The notes below the pieces were generated by a model that was not told the DNA's origin, searched no databases, and saw only the letters and a list, made by a program, of their open reading frames with translations. This document shows, one piece after another, positions 46,427 through 58,433 of a stretch of 64,000 nt of DNA. Where the stretch lies: positions 140,288 to 204,287 of the forward strand of contig NW_006766919.1 of NCBI RefSeq assembly GCF_000275845.1, in the 5' to 3' direction. This DNA comes from Dichomitus squalens LYAD-421 SS1. Its lineage: Eukaryota; Basidiomycota; Agaricomycetes; Polyporales; Polyporaceae. The position numbers and the translations under genes were made by a program. Positions within the stretch are counted from its first letter, which is position 1; the number at the start of each line of letters is the position of its first letter.

Positions 46427-47200
46427 ACTGACTAGTGGTCACCCGTGTGGTTCTCAAGGGCAGAAAACACGAACCCCCAAATTGGGACCCTCGTGCGTTT
46501 GATCACCGCATCCCGACAGGTAGTCCAGGTCTTCGAATGCGCTGAACCTGATTATCACTTGCACTATGCTCCACTCCTCTCTGAGACCATCACAGCGATT
46601 GATGTGGGTTGAAGCGGAGTCTCATACTTGAAGACAGGCATTCCAGCAGGAACACGGCGCTTTCAACGGCTCATTGACGATTGTTATTTACCATTTGCGA
46701 GGCCCACTGCGTCCTTTAAAGTGCCGCACACTTCAAAGCCATGCTATTAAGTTCTTATGGATACAGTATGTATACATGTGCGTCTAGCAGTAGTCAACAG
46801 GTACGTCGAGTACACCCGGGACATGATAACCTAAAGCCCTGAACCAATAACCGTTACGAATAAAGCCGTCAATAACGCACGACGACCGCCCATCCCGACC
46901 ACTACTTCCTGAATGGTATAGGCTGCTGCCGCCGATAAGGTGTCGTGTCAATGCAGTCAATGCAAACCCCTCCGAGGGGCCCACTGGGATCCAAATAGTT
47001 ATAGCGAGTCGAGCCGTCAGTCTGGGGGCCAGGAACGAGAGTGGGAGCAGAAACGATGGATGGGGGAGAACGAGGGGAGTTGCGTGATATGCGTGTGTAT
47101 GGGGCCCTGTGGCCCCAGGAGTGTGCGTAAGCATGAAACAGGTGTGTGGTGTAATTTCGTCGTCGTGTAGACGTGAGGCTCATGAATAGTGGAAGAGGGC
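46427..47200. other. intergenic, 3' of chitinase
   Basis: No gene. Probably contains the chitinase 3' UTR on the minus strand. Confidence 0.4.
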
Positions 47201-48787
47201 CTAATTTGCCGTGAGGCCGTTCTTCGCCGCCTTGTCGAAGCGGTTGTTGTCTGTTGGCCGGGATAGACCTCGTTAGACGCCGAAGCTCAACGAAGTCGCA
47301 AAGTATGTAGGAAACTCACTGTAGGCAGTGTCTGCGTCCCACAACATGACGCCCCCAAACGAGCTGTACTTCTGCTGCGCCTCGGCGACGTAGCTGGCGA
47401 GGGTCTCCGCCGAAACGTAGCCCTCGCCGGCCGCCTTGGACGACGCGGGGGCGCCGATGTACACCTTGACGTCTGGGTTCGCAGACTGCGTCTTCGCCCA
47501 CTTGTCCCAAGTGGCGAAATTGTACTCCGACTTGTGGTTCAGGCCGCAGTAGTTGTTGTCTAGAGGGCCAAAGGCACGAGATGTTAGCGAAGCGGCTCGA
47601 GTCGGCGTCATGCGGGATATTATACTTACAGAACTGAACATAGACGGCGTCGAAGTGAGCCTCGTTCAGCGCCTCCCCGATGTTGGCATCAGGGTAAGGG
47701 CACTGAGGCGCTGCGGTGATGTAGTACTTCCTACAAGAAGGGAACATGCTCGCATCAAAACCGGAAAGCTGAGGGAAGCGAAAAGACAACGTACTTGTCT
47801 TTGGTCGTGACGTCGATCTCAGTACTATTCTTAGACGAAGTCGGGCTGCTCTTCTTGCGCTTCAACATCCGGTGTCGAGCACGGCGAGACTTGGCCTTCG
47901 TCTTGTCGGAGGTGTTTTCGCCAGCGTTGGAGCGGATGCGGTTAACGAACGCCGCATAGTGAGCCGGAGAGCCGCTCTCGATGTCCAAGTCAACGCTAGA
48001 TCACAGACACCCATCATCAGTCCGATTCGCTCGCCTCGCCCAAACGTCAAATGCGACGCCACGCGCGTCTAGGTGTACGTACCCATCGAGGATAGCGTCG
48101 CCGAGGGGGCGCACAGGGCTCTCACCCCCGAGGAACAGGTTCCAAATAGTGTCTGCGAATGTCTTCGCCTCTGAGTCGGACGAGAACCCGACCTCGCCCG
48201 TAGCGCCACCAATGGAAAGCGTCACGATCTTGCCGGCCTTCTGGCACGTCTTGATGTCGTCCGCCAAACTGTCGCAGTTGGCAAGCGCGGTGCCAGCAAA
48301 CACCGAGTTTCCCGAGGCGCTGCAGGTCTATTGCGTGTAAGAAAACGATCGTCAGCGCGTGTGTTCTGCGTTCGGTGAATGCAATCGATGGGACGGGACG
48401 AACGTTGGCAAAGTCGATGGCCGGCATGCCACCCTTGGCTTTGAATTGGTAGAGGAAGGCGAGCGGGATGGTGTCGATAGTGTCATCCTGGCAGTAGTGA
48501 GACAGAGACTGCTGCTTGTCGTCGCCGTCCTGGCCCCAGTAACTGTAGGGGATGGTCAATTCATTCCGAACGCGCCGACGCCACATGTGGAGCTCACGTA
48601 CACAGCAAGCTGGAGCGTAATGATCAGCGAAGTCTAGACATGAGGTGGCGAGTGGGGGGAAAGTCGAACGTACGTTGGTGTTTTTGGTCATGTCGAACGC
48701 CATGGTGCGCTGCACCGACCTCCCGAGGGTCAGGACGAGGGACGCAACGGAAAGCAAAGATCGCTTGTTGAAGCTCGCAGACAGCAT
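47201..48787 (-). CDS. GH18 class III endochitinase, secreted
   Basis: Hydrolyses chitin beta-1,4 bonds. ATG at 48787 (MLSASFNKRSLLSVASLVLT) gives a likely signal peptide. Joined exons: NTNLAVYWGQDGDDKQQSLS, TIPLAFLYQFKAKGGMPAID, KIVTLSIGGATGEVGF, then the catalytic DGVDLDIESGSP (DxxDxDxE with the acid Glu), KYYITAAPQCPYPDANIGEA, AVYVQFYNNYCGL, VYIGAPASSKAAGEGYVSAE, GGVMLWDADTAYNNNRFDK and the end KNGLTAN at TAG 47201-47203. No chitin-binding module. A basic loop (TKAKSRRARHRMLKRKKSSP) is inserted after the catalytic strand. Five or more introns. Role in cell-wall remodelling or nutrition cannot be told apart. Confidence 0.9.
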
Positions 48788-50799
48788 GTGTTGAAAGAGA
48801 GGAGATGCAAGGAAAGGAACGGAAGCGAGAAAAAAACAAGGAGAACAGAACCTGAAGGATCGGGATAGACGAAGCCACTGCGGGGACGCGGACCAACATC
48901 TCCGCACCTTTATACTCTGACACTGGCGAGCGTCCGAGCGGACTTCCCAGTCCCGCTCCGAGAAAGGGGATCCACAATGCATCAATCTTTTTCCCCGACA
49001 GGACTCGCTTGGTACGAGTGGCTTTGGAACGCTTGTTGTGATGTTCCATCTGCGACCCGGCGGCGTCGTCCGTGGCAGTGAACATTCGGGCGCGAAGGCC
49101 TCAGCTCGCCGGTCTGCACAAAAACACCACAGGCGCGCGGAGTCCTCCCATCATCACGGCGCACAAATCAATTGTCTCCCAGGTAGTGGATTCTTTCAAA
49201 GAGGAAGGTCAGTTGCGACGCCGCAGCGCCGAACCGGAGCGTACCTTGAAAAAGGATCTAAATACCGTAACAGCTGTCCGTCCGCGGCCGCTCGCCGTTC
49301 TCGATCTTTGACGGCCGTCTACTTCAGACTTGAAATGAGCTAGATCTGGGAGCTAGCAGCACAGGAACACTGATGAGATTCCTCCAGCGAGGGCGACATG
49401 AAGCCCCTATTGGCGAATTTATCCAGGTGGAGCACGCCATTTGGCAATTGTGGTAATCCGAACGCCGCGAAGGAGAGGTTCGCAGATAGACATGCAGAAT
49501 CACACAGCGAAGTCGAGTATGTCACGAAAAACTTTGCCTTTGCCATGGCTTCTTTTCGTACGATGGCACTGAACAAGCTTGACTCGTCGCGGGGACGTCT
49601 AAGCTCGAAAGAGATAGGGGTTCCGACGAGCGTCAGGTACGAAACCGGATGAACAAGTCGGCCACCCGATGACCTCTGGTTGTTCCGCAAAACAATGCAA
49701 TGCATATAGGCTTTTTGTGGGTGAGCATAAGACGGGCCACGGAAATGGCGAAGCACATCGCAAGCATTTCTGTAGATGAGAGCGTAGGTGCCCCTCCATC
49801 ATCCTGAAGGATCGTGGAGCGCCCGCAGTCGAAAAAAGGATAGAAGCGACAAGATAGGTGTCAGGGTCTAGAGCCCTGAAAGACGGGAGCAGAGGGCATC
49901 AGCCCTAGCGGAAACAAGCTTGCAATAGCACTCACCCAATAGCAGCGACGCCATCTCGTCGCCCAGTGCGCCTAGACCACACACAAGGATTTCATTCGAA
50001 GAATACTGGCGAAGAGGACGATGCAAGCGCAGTCTGGGGTCGGGAAAGCTTAGGCAGTGTGGCCTCCTGGTCGAATTCCCGGCAGTTCCGCACCATACTC
50101 CGCCTGGGTGAGATGCTCAAAGACCATTGTTGCGTGGTTATCCCTACGTTTCCACTCAGGCAACACCGACACCAGAACACCGCTGTGTTGCACGCTGTGT
50201 TGAGCCTCTTAGGCTCTTCTCCGCCCAATGTTTCACATTGCTGCAGTCAGAACGTCCTCCGCACGGAAACGAGCACGCATACAACCGCTCAAGTACTCAC
50301 CAGCCATCACCCACGCTTGAAGCGTGGGCACATCATTTCGAGCCATCGGTGCATACCGGGCCTCACGTACTCACAGTTGCTGCGCTGAATGCGGGTCGGC
50401 CGGGTGGGGTCGGCAGACGGTCCGAGTCGATGTTCAGTACCCTAGGTCCTCAGCGTCAGAATCGGGTGAATACGAGCATGTCTCGCGCGGCACAGAAGAG
50501 GCTGATTCCAGGCAGAGAGCGCACGGCGCGGTAGCGTCAGTCGTCGTGAACGAGGTGGTCGTGGTTGCAGTCTCAATGATTGCGTTGCGACCTGGAATTG
50601 AGGCTTGGCGAGAGGCCTCGAGTAACGAATTCGGCCGGTCGGACCTCGAGCTCGAGTGGTGACGTCGTTTGGCCTCTGGGCGTCTACCACCTCACCTTTT
50701 CCTCGCTCTGGGCGTTCCCCCACATCCTGCTCCCATATCCCGTCCACCACCCTCGTCCACACCTTCTCTGTTTTGTTGCTTCATAAATACCCTGAAACC
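48788..50799. other. intergenic, divergent upstream regions of chitinase and Ypi1
   Basis: 2 kb with no supported gene. Near the Ypi1 end a TGACGTCG (CRE-like) sequence occurs at about 50661. Confidence 0.4.
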
Positions 50800-51425
50800 A
50801 TGTCGACCAGACAAGCCCGCCGCCCGAATGCCTCCGCCCCCTCAGATGGATCGCGGACGATCACCGTGCACGACAACCAGCCGCACGAGGACGAGAGCTC
50901 GGACAGTCAGGCTGTGGGCACCCTTCGCCTCCGCGGCGTCGCGCGGCACAGACAGCGTGTGGTCTGGCGAGAAGATGTTGTAGATAACGAGGGTGCGGGG
51001 AAGAAGAAGTCGAAGAGTGAGTCCGGTCAGATCCCCTTCCACTTCCCTCGTGGCTCATTTGCTTGTCTCCCTCTGCAGTCTGCTGTATCTACCACAAGCC
51101 GAGGCAGTTTGACGAGTCGTCTTCATCCGAGTCGAGTGACTCAGACACGGATTCTGACTCTGATGCACCTGCCCGCCGACGGTGTAATCGCGACCATGAA
51201 CATGTCCACGACCACTCGGAGGGAGCGCACGGCACCGCGTCAAGGAGCGGGGAGGGTAGTGGCGTCGTGCACGAGCTCGAGAGCGACAGCGATGATACCA
51301 ATGCTTATGAGCGAATGCCTCGCCGAAAGCCGAAGAAGGCACAAAGCAAAGATGACTGTAAGTCTCCTCGATGTGTCCAGTGTCTATATCTACTCACAAT
51401 TGTGCGTCATCGCTCATCAGCCTAG
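50800..51425 (+). CDS. ypi1: type 1 phosphatase regulator Ypi1 (PPP1R11-like)
   Basis: Small intrinsically disordered regulator of protein phosphatase 1, nuclear in yeast. ATG at 50800 starts MSTRQARRPNASAPSDG. The family core is intact: GTLRLRGVARHRQ, then RVVWREDVVDNEG, where RVVW is the PP1-docking RVxF/W motif, then KKKSKICCIYHKPRQFDESS, reconstituted over the first intron (GTGAGT..CTGCAG, joint at KICC). An acidic Ser/Asp run (SSSESSDSDTDSDSD), a His-rich patch and RRKPKKAQSKDD follow. A second intron (GTAAGT..CATCAG) leaves a last exon of only five bases, ending QSKDDS. About 150-160 residues. Confidence 0.92.
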
Positions 51426-52511
51426 ATCTTCGTATTATCAGTTACGGATGCGCCGCGATGTTTTCTTGCACTTGTATCATACCGCCACTGTAGTTGAGTC
51501 CTCATTTCCAGTCCGTTTTGAAGAGTTTTCTTCGCCCTGGTCTGTTCAAAGACGTCAGTTCCTGGCATATTTGCGTCACGAATAGTCTGCGTGTTACGTA
51601 GTGTGCAACTGCGTTGAGGAGTGTCTCGCGGGATTGGCCGCTTAGTCTTCTGGGTGAGTCTGAACGTGCCTGCCGGCACAGACGAGCTCTCGTGGTCCTC
51701 ATAGCCCGCTGGTCACACCTCAGGGTGATACTCAAACCGTCTCAAAGGAATATTTGTCTCGCTCAACAGTCCGCGCAGCTCACCCTTCGATGTTAATCGT
51801 TGTCACTCTGAACTATCAAAAGCCTCTGGACCGGGTGATGACTCTGCCGATCGTGATGATAGACATTGCGACGGACCACCAGGGAACCGGGGGTTCGCGA
51901 TCGGCAACAAGCGGACGACAAGAGGACGTACAAAATGAGTTCCCTCCAGTCGATAAAAAGTCGTGAGTACACCTCTCAAGTGTTCTAGATATACACGTTG
52001 GAAAACTGACATGTCCCTCCCACTCCCTGATTCCACGTGTGTTGGCCTCCAGTCGGCCTTGCTCTATCCGCGGATCCTGTGTGTTCCCTGCCTGGTTCTC
52101 GGTGCCATTGAAAGAGCTTGGACGCTATGCATCGCCCTGCGTGGAACGTGAGAACGGCCGCGCGAATAAAACCGCTCCGGATGCCTTGCCTCACTGTCCA
52201 CATAATTGAGCCCCCAAGGTCTCGCAGGAAGACGTTGGAGGCTGTGCGGCCGTCGGCCAGGGGCAGTACTGTCCTGTACCGTCGTAACAGCCGACGACGG
52301 GTGCAATAGGTATCTGCTGCCATTAGTGGTAGTGTACATAAGGGCTTCAGCGATCCGCGCTTTCGTATGTCACGTACGTAGCCCTCCCACAAAATTGCGT
52401 GTTTAAACAACCGATAGCAACCATCAGAGGCCATAACTAGTCAGGAACTAGTGAGTGAATTGTATCATAGTGCCGGAAGACTCACGACTGACGTCAGAGA
52501 GAATAGTTGTT
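51426..52511. other. intergenic upstream of the HET gene
   Basis: No supported gene; short frames on both strands lack motifs. Confidence 0.4.
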
Positions 52512-54674
52512 ATGCGTTTGCTCGATACACACACGAGGCATTTCATCGAAGTTTCCGATATCTCTAACACCAAATATGCCATTCTATCGCATACCTGGGA
52601 CACTGGGGGTGAACAGACGTACGAAGAGGTCAGGAATATACAGATAGACTATCCCATACAAGTACGTATCAGTCGAGTGGAGGCTTCAGTCATCCCAAGC
52701 TGACGCGCACTGACATCGTTTTCTGCTCAGAGAGTATCATCTCGTGCGAAGCAACCATCAATAGCTTGGGCGTCTCGTGCGTACAGCAGGATCCGGCGGA
52801 TCTGTTGCAGACGTTCGAGCGACCGCGACAACAACGACGTGGCGATTAGCGAAGACCGGCCGTCCGATCTTTGGGACGACCATCGGCTTGCCGAGAAGAT
52901 CAAGAAGTCCTGCGAGGTTGCCCGCAACCACGGCTACCGCCTCCTATGGATAGACTCATATTGCATCAACAAGTCCAGCAGCTCCGAGCTGTCAGAAACG
53001 ATAAACTCGATGTACGCCTGGTACGGTCATGCGACGATATGCTATGCGCTCCTGGCAGACGTCCCCTACATGTTCGACTACTCTGAAGGCTCCCCGTTCC
53101 GCGACAGCCGGTGGTTCAAGCGAGGATGGACGCTGCAAGAGCTTATTGCTCCCAAACACGTTGTGTTCCTGTCCAAAGACCGGCGTCCGCTCGGATCGAA
53201 GGGCACTATGGCGGCGGTCGTCGAGGAGATTACTGGTATCGACCGCCGGGTCTTGACGCATGAGACCTCTCTCGATACGGTCAGCGTCGCCCAACGCATG
53301 TCTTGGGCCGCGAAACGCGAGACAACCCGCACAGAGGACAGAGCGTACTCGCTCCTTGGTATCTTCGATCTCAATATGCCCACCCTCTACGGGGAGGGCG
53401 AACGGGCCTTCCAACGGCTGCAGGAAGAGATCCTCCGGCGGATACCAGATCAGAGTCTCTTCGCATGGGGACACGTTTGTACTTGGCAGAACCCCCTTCC
53501 AGTATCGCCGACGGGTATTCACGACCTTCCGCGTGGTGATGGCGTAGACCTGCCTCAAAACGGCTCTTTGTCCAAACACGTCACATCCTTCTTCGCATCG
53601 TCCCCATCCGATTTCGCAATGTCCGGGACCGTGGGCAGCATGGCAGAAGACGACTATCTCCGTTGCGTGGGCGAATCAGATGTCCCGCACCTCGATTACA
53701 CGACAACACCTTACGGGATTCGCTCGCAGTTCCTGGTCCTGCCCCTTCAAGCATACTTTTCCGACGACGAGATACGTGCAGAGCTGCAGCGTGACATCGA
53801 CGATTTGTCGGAATTGTACCTTGCGATCCTCCGCTGCCATACCTCCCAGCTCAACATTGGCCGCCCGAATCATTGCCTGGCCCGCCTATGCTCCATCGTC
53901 CTGTCTCCATCCAAAGGCGAGGTTGTGATGGGCCGAGAGATGCGGTTGAGGAGGCGGGATCTCTACAAGTCGACGCGTTTCGAATACGAGATACGCACTT
54001 TCGCGGTGCTACCTCTGACAATGACCAAACTCAAGGATTGCCTCCACCATCTGCGAATTCGATCCGCGTACATGCCTCATCCTGATCGTACGGTTGTCTC
54101 CCGGGCACCAACGTCATTCCGCCCTTATCGGACGTTCGACGATCCCGGTGATTTAAAACTGTCACCGTATACCACTCTGGTCCTCCACGCCTGGGGGTAC
54201 GACGTTGAATTTCGCGAGCCCACTAGCGGCGCACTGGCCTTCACGTACTCACTCATCCTACGACGGCGCCAGTATGTTCTCCAGCTCAACATTAGCGACT
54301 TTCGACATCTCGTGAGCCTCGTCGGTGGGCGATACGTCAACGTCGCGGCGGCATGGCTCTTCACCGAGGAGGAAGCTCAGCACCATCGCCTCCCTCTTTC
54401 TACATACCAAGGCCCGGTCCCTCATGGCGCTGCTAGATACATTGACGACGCCGGGTTTCGTCCTATCGTTCTTCGGAAGCCCGACAATGGTCTTGCCGTA
54501 GTTATTCGCCTCGGCATTGAGCGCGAAGAGACTTCAGACTATTCCTCGTCGTATCTCGTTCATGTCAAGGTCGAGGAGTCGGACACCGCGCATTACTCGT
54601 CCGGAGGCAGTACTGTTGACGTCATGCCTGAGCTTGAGGAAGCTCGCAGGCTTCCCGAACGATACCTACGCTAG
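52512..54674 (+). CDS. HET-domain (heterokaryon-incompatibility) protein
   Basis: HET domains act in fungal self/non-self recognition and trigger regulated cell death; the family is expanded in Agaricomycetes. Exon 1 from ATG at 52512: MRLLDTHTRHFIEVSDISNT, then KYAILSHTWDTGGEQTYEEV. A 70-bp intron (GTACGT..GCTCAG) precedes exon 2. There the rest of the domain is intact: HGYRLLWIDSYCINKSSS, INSMYAWYGHATICYALLAD, SRWFKRGWTLQELIAPKHVV, RTEDRAYSLLGIFDLNMPTL, YGEGERAFQRLQEEILR. After it come about 400 residues without a recognised domain, to the stop at 54674. No NACHT or WD40 region is visible. Transposable elements sit immediately downstream. Confidence 0.92.
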
Positions 54675-55057
54675 TATCAACGACCGGACACTTGTGATGC
54701 ATAGACGGTACTTTACGTGTAGACATTGTTGGAGAACTAGAATTGATCACATTTAGCGTGTCGAGCAGCCCGCCTGATAGCTAGCTAATGAACCAACCAG
54801 TATTGGCAAAACAAGAGATGCCGCTCTGTTGCAAGTTAAGCAGTGAGAGACAAGCATGAGATCAACGATATACCTTGTCTATGTCAATCGTCGTCTGAGA
54901 ATGCTAAGAAACGGCGGAGCCCAGTTGTGTAGAACATTCTGAAGGGCGACTGTCGTCATCGCAGAGATGATGGCGATCCTCAATGCGGCGCTATTTAATG
55001 GCCAAGTACAATGTTCTCACGCGCTTTCTGGAAACCAGATCCGGCGCTTCTTCTCCA
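54675..55057. other. intergenic downstream of the HET gene
   Basis: 3' UTR and flank of the HET gene, no gene. Confidence 0.4.
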
Positions 55058-55065
55058 CCAGCCGC

Positions 55066-55235
55066 TAGTGTACACTGTACAGGGCAGAATAGTTCCGGCC
55101 TCCGGCAAATGGCAGAATGGCAAAACGGCAATTGCCAGGGCCGGCAAATACTGGCGGTCTCGGTGGCCGGCAAAATGGCATTTGCCGCCTGGCAATTGCC
55201 TCTGGCAGAATGGCAGCGTTCTGCCAAGAACACTA
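55066..55235. mobile_element. hAT-type MITE (170 bp) with 8-bp duplication
   Basis: Begins TAGTGTACACTG and ends with CCAAGAACACTA, whose complement is TAGTGTTCTTGG. Exact 8-bp direct repeats CCAGCCGC flank it at 55058-55065 and 55236-55243, the duplication length of hAT transposons. Inside, GGCAAATGGCA-like units recur in both orientations with two copies of the palindrome GGCAATTGCC, so the element can fold on itself. No coding capacity. Confidence 0.82.
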
Positions 55236-55286
55236 CCAGCCGCCCTCCGCGACTGTTCCTGTCACAGTTAACTCCATAAAGCCCTA

Positions 55287-56343
55287 CACTGCGTGAAGCG
55301 CCATATTACGGTGGCGGGGAACATGCTGGGAATTTGCGTATTCCGCGCATATCACCCACGGATTCCCCAGTAAATCCCCCTTTGATGGGAATCTGGTGGG
55401 AACATGCACATTCTCTCCAGATTCCCTCAACATCCCCAACCGCTTGTGCAGATTTCTTTAATAAGGGGGACTTGCCTGCCCAAAATTACTTATCCGTCCG
55501 CGATGACGTCGTCGTATGGTCCCATATCAACCTGCCATCGCGTCCACATCTTGACTTCGTACTTCTTGCATTCCCTCCGTATGCCTATCTTCCCCTTGGT
55601 ACGTCCTGACCATTGACTCTCGGATGGCAGCTGATGTGTTAACATGCAGGTGTTCTCTCATAAATACATCTGCTGATCAGGGCAATAGTACGTCTCTAGT
55701 GTTGCGTGTGAAGTCCCAAAGTCTGATGGCTGCCGCATCTAGTAGGTTGTCCCGCGTTTATCGATTGTCCTTGATTAAGACTGTGAGTACCCAGTTTCAA
55801 CGCTACAGTGTACTGCTAATCCTTTCTAAGCAGAACTCAAATATCGACATGGTGAGTGCATATATGCATGTATTGCGCGTGCCATCTCAGCTGTGTCTGA
55901 TGTCCAATTGTAAGCCAGTATCGCTGTGCTGGCGGCTACGGGTATGATGTGATTGGGTTAGGGTTGATTGGGCCGGTCTGTATGATATATAGAGAAGTCC
56001 GGATGTAGCGTAGGAGAGTCGCCATTTGAATATATATTCATTTCGATCTAATTCAATCTGGCTGCCAATATCGGGACGAATACTAGGCGCCAAGCTGGGC
56101 ACCAAAAATGGATATGAATAATAAGATACAAAATTGTATATCCCATTTGATCCCATGTTATGCAGGGTGCGGAATGTCTAAGTAATATGTGGGGAACATG
56201 GTCGGAATGTGAGGGGAAGGCAGTTAATACCATGACATCCTCTAAACCTGCGGAATGTGGTGGGAACACGCCGGGAATGTGGCGGTAATGTGCTCATCCT
56301 CTCCGTGTTCCCCAACCTCTGTAATCTGGCGCTTCACGCGGTG
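55287..56343. mobile_element. CACTA-like (CMC/EnSpm) non-autonomous element, 1.06 kb
   Basis: Left end CACTGCGTGAAGCGCCA; right end is the reverse complement of CACCGCGTGAAGCGCCA, with similarity of roughly 80% over about 40 bp. Direct 3-bp repeats CTA flank it at 55284-55286 and 56344-56346. Subterminal GGGAACATGCTGGGAAT-type units repeat near both ends (for example GGGAACATGCTGGGAAT left and GGGAACACGCCGGGAATG right), a CACTA trait. No transposase; internal frames are short. Confidence 0.75.
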
Positions 56344-56346
56344 CTA

Positions 56347-56570
56347 GGTCCAGGTTATCCTGTTAGCCCAACATAGCGTACTGGTACCGCATCTACTTAC
56401 GTAGGCTCAGCCAACGTGCAAATCTTATGCAGCGATCGGGGGATCCAATGATCGTCCCGCGCTCAGATGACCGCGCCGTTGTGACCCGATCTTTGCCGTC
56501 ATAACGCATTGTTCAAAAATTTGGCGAGACCGGCGGTACAAGCAAGCTCCCCACCTTCGCAGTGAGTACG
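56347..56570. other. intergenic, promoter of the SLAC1-type transporter
   Basis: 224 bp between the CACTA-like element and the transporter start; no clear promoter motif seen. Confidence 0.4.
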
Positions 56571-58233
56571 ATGTCTATCAAATCAGTAGATGTGGGTAAA
56601 ACGGCTGCAAGCTACCACTCAAGACTTTCTCGATGTGTCAGGTACGTGGTGACATGTAGTAAGGTCGAGCAAACAGCCTCAAAATTGATCCATCATTTTG
56701 TCAGGCATTTCACTCCAGCATGGTTCACCGCTATCATGGGTGAGGGCTCCGCCGCTGATGAGGGAAGTTACGTCTGACTCTGGGGTCTCGAACAGGAACT
56801 GGTGCTATCGCTGTTCTGTGGCAGAATTCCCCTTACGTCTACCGCTCGACGGCTACAGAAACGCTTGTTCGCATATTCTTCTTCTTTGACCTCTTCCTCT
56901 TCGGTATCTTCAACATCGTCACGGCACTACGCTACGCCATGTTTCCGGAAGTTTGGCGATCCTCCATGCAACATCCAACACAAACCCTGTTTCTTGCAAC
57001 ATACCCTATGGGCGCCACCACTCTTATCAGTATCGCCGCTGGAATCCACGCAGAGGCCGGGTTCGGCGACAGATATTTCGTGTATACCCTTTGGGCTTTA
57101 TGGTGGGCCGACGTCTTTGTGTCCTTGATGTGTGCTTTCGGCATTGTCCACATTATGTCAGTGCGCTCACACTAGCTTCTCTGATACTCACAGGGCGACG
57201 TTGTTGACCGGGCCTTCTCCATTAGGTTCACTCGACAGAAGCACTCTCTGGAGAGGATCACTGCCGTCTGGCTGCTACCCGTCGTAACTCTCATTGTCGC
57301 CTCGTCCACTGGCGGAGTCCTCGCCGCATCCCTAATCGAGTACTCAATCACAGCGACCCTCGCCACGCTTGTCTTCGCGACTGCGCTGGTGACCATGGGG
57401 CTGACGCTGGCGTTCATGATGCTCTCGTTGTACTTCCTCCGTCTCGCGCTATATGGGGTTCCCCGGCATGCCGAAGTGGCGAGCGTCTTCATTCCACTCG
57501 GCCCATTAGGTCAAGGAGCGTACTCCATTCTTCTCCTCGGATCGGGATACAATTCTGTGCTCCCTTTGCACTCCGGGACGTCGACCATCCTGCGCCAACA
57601 AGACATCGGCAGGATTATAAATGTGATGACGCTCGCAATCTCCCTAGTCCTCTGGTCTATGGCCACGCTCTGGTTGATATACGCTGTGATGGCGATTTCC
57701 GACGTATTGTGGCACGACAGAGTGCCGTTCAAACAGGCTTTCTGGAGCCTCATCTTTCCAAACGTGAGCCCTCTTCCGATGTGCCTGCGTCCCTGCTGGC
57801 TGATGTCGTCAATCCTCAGGGCGTGTACGCGAACCTAACGATACAGCTTTACCGAGTCACAGACTCGCCATTCTTCCGCGTGTGGGGCGCAACCTACGCG
57901 ATCGCGACGCTGCTAGTGTGGTCGTGGGTGTTCACGCGGACGTGCATGCTAGTGTACACCGGCGGCGTGTTCCGTGCGCCGTACCTCGACGAAGCCGACA
58001 TCCATACCGCGGCGATCGAGAAGGACGCCAGCACGTGGAATGCACATAAGCCTATCACAGACCTCGAAGCGGCGTGTGTACCGGGATGTCCCTCCTTGCC
58101 CGTGGTCGTTGCGACGAATGGGCACAGAGAGAGTGACCGTTCTACGGGTCCCGGTGAGGGAATCATGGACTCAGAACAATCCATCCTCGTTGGAGTATTT
58201 GAAACAATGGAGACCCAAGTGAAGGCTATGTAG
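56571..58233 (+). CDS. SLAC1/TehA-family transporter (sulfite efflux Ssu1 / malate type)
   Basis: Membrane anion channel or exporter of the TDT family. Exon 1 from ATG at 56571: MSIKSVDVGKTAASYHSRLS, joined over a 56-bp intron to HFTPAWFTAIMG and over the next to TGAIAVLWQNSPYVYRS; FTPAWFxxIMGTGxxA is the family's first-helix signature. Hydrophobic helices follow: RIFFFFDLFLFGIFNIVTAL, TLISIAAGIHAEAG, DVFVSLMCAFGIVHIM, AVWLLPVVTLIVASSTGGVL, LVTMGLTLAFMMLSLYFLRL, GLGFLGPLGQGAY-type segments, INVMTLAISLVLWSMATLWL. The last exon contains VWGATYAIATLLVWSWVFTR and a long cytosolic tail ending at TAG 58231-58233. About ten helices expected. Closest known roles are sulfite export and dicarboxylate transport; which applies here is unknown. 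Confidence 0.85.
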
Positions 58234-58433
58234 TTTTCATATGGCGACAATTTGCCCATAGACGTCCACTTGACTCAAACGGGAGCCCGGTGCTCTCCCT
58301 GTATCTTGTTTTGTCGATGCTGCTTCATAGATCGTATGCCTACTGTAGCCTATCGTTCACGGGAAATTTTGTCCGTCACGTAGACTTCATGCCCTACATA
58401 GATGTCAAGGGAGCGACTTCAGATTGGCGACCT

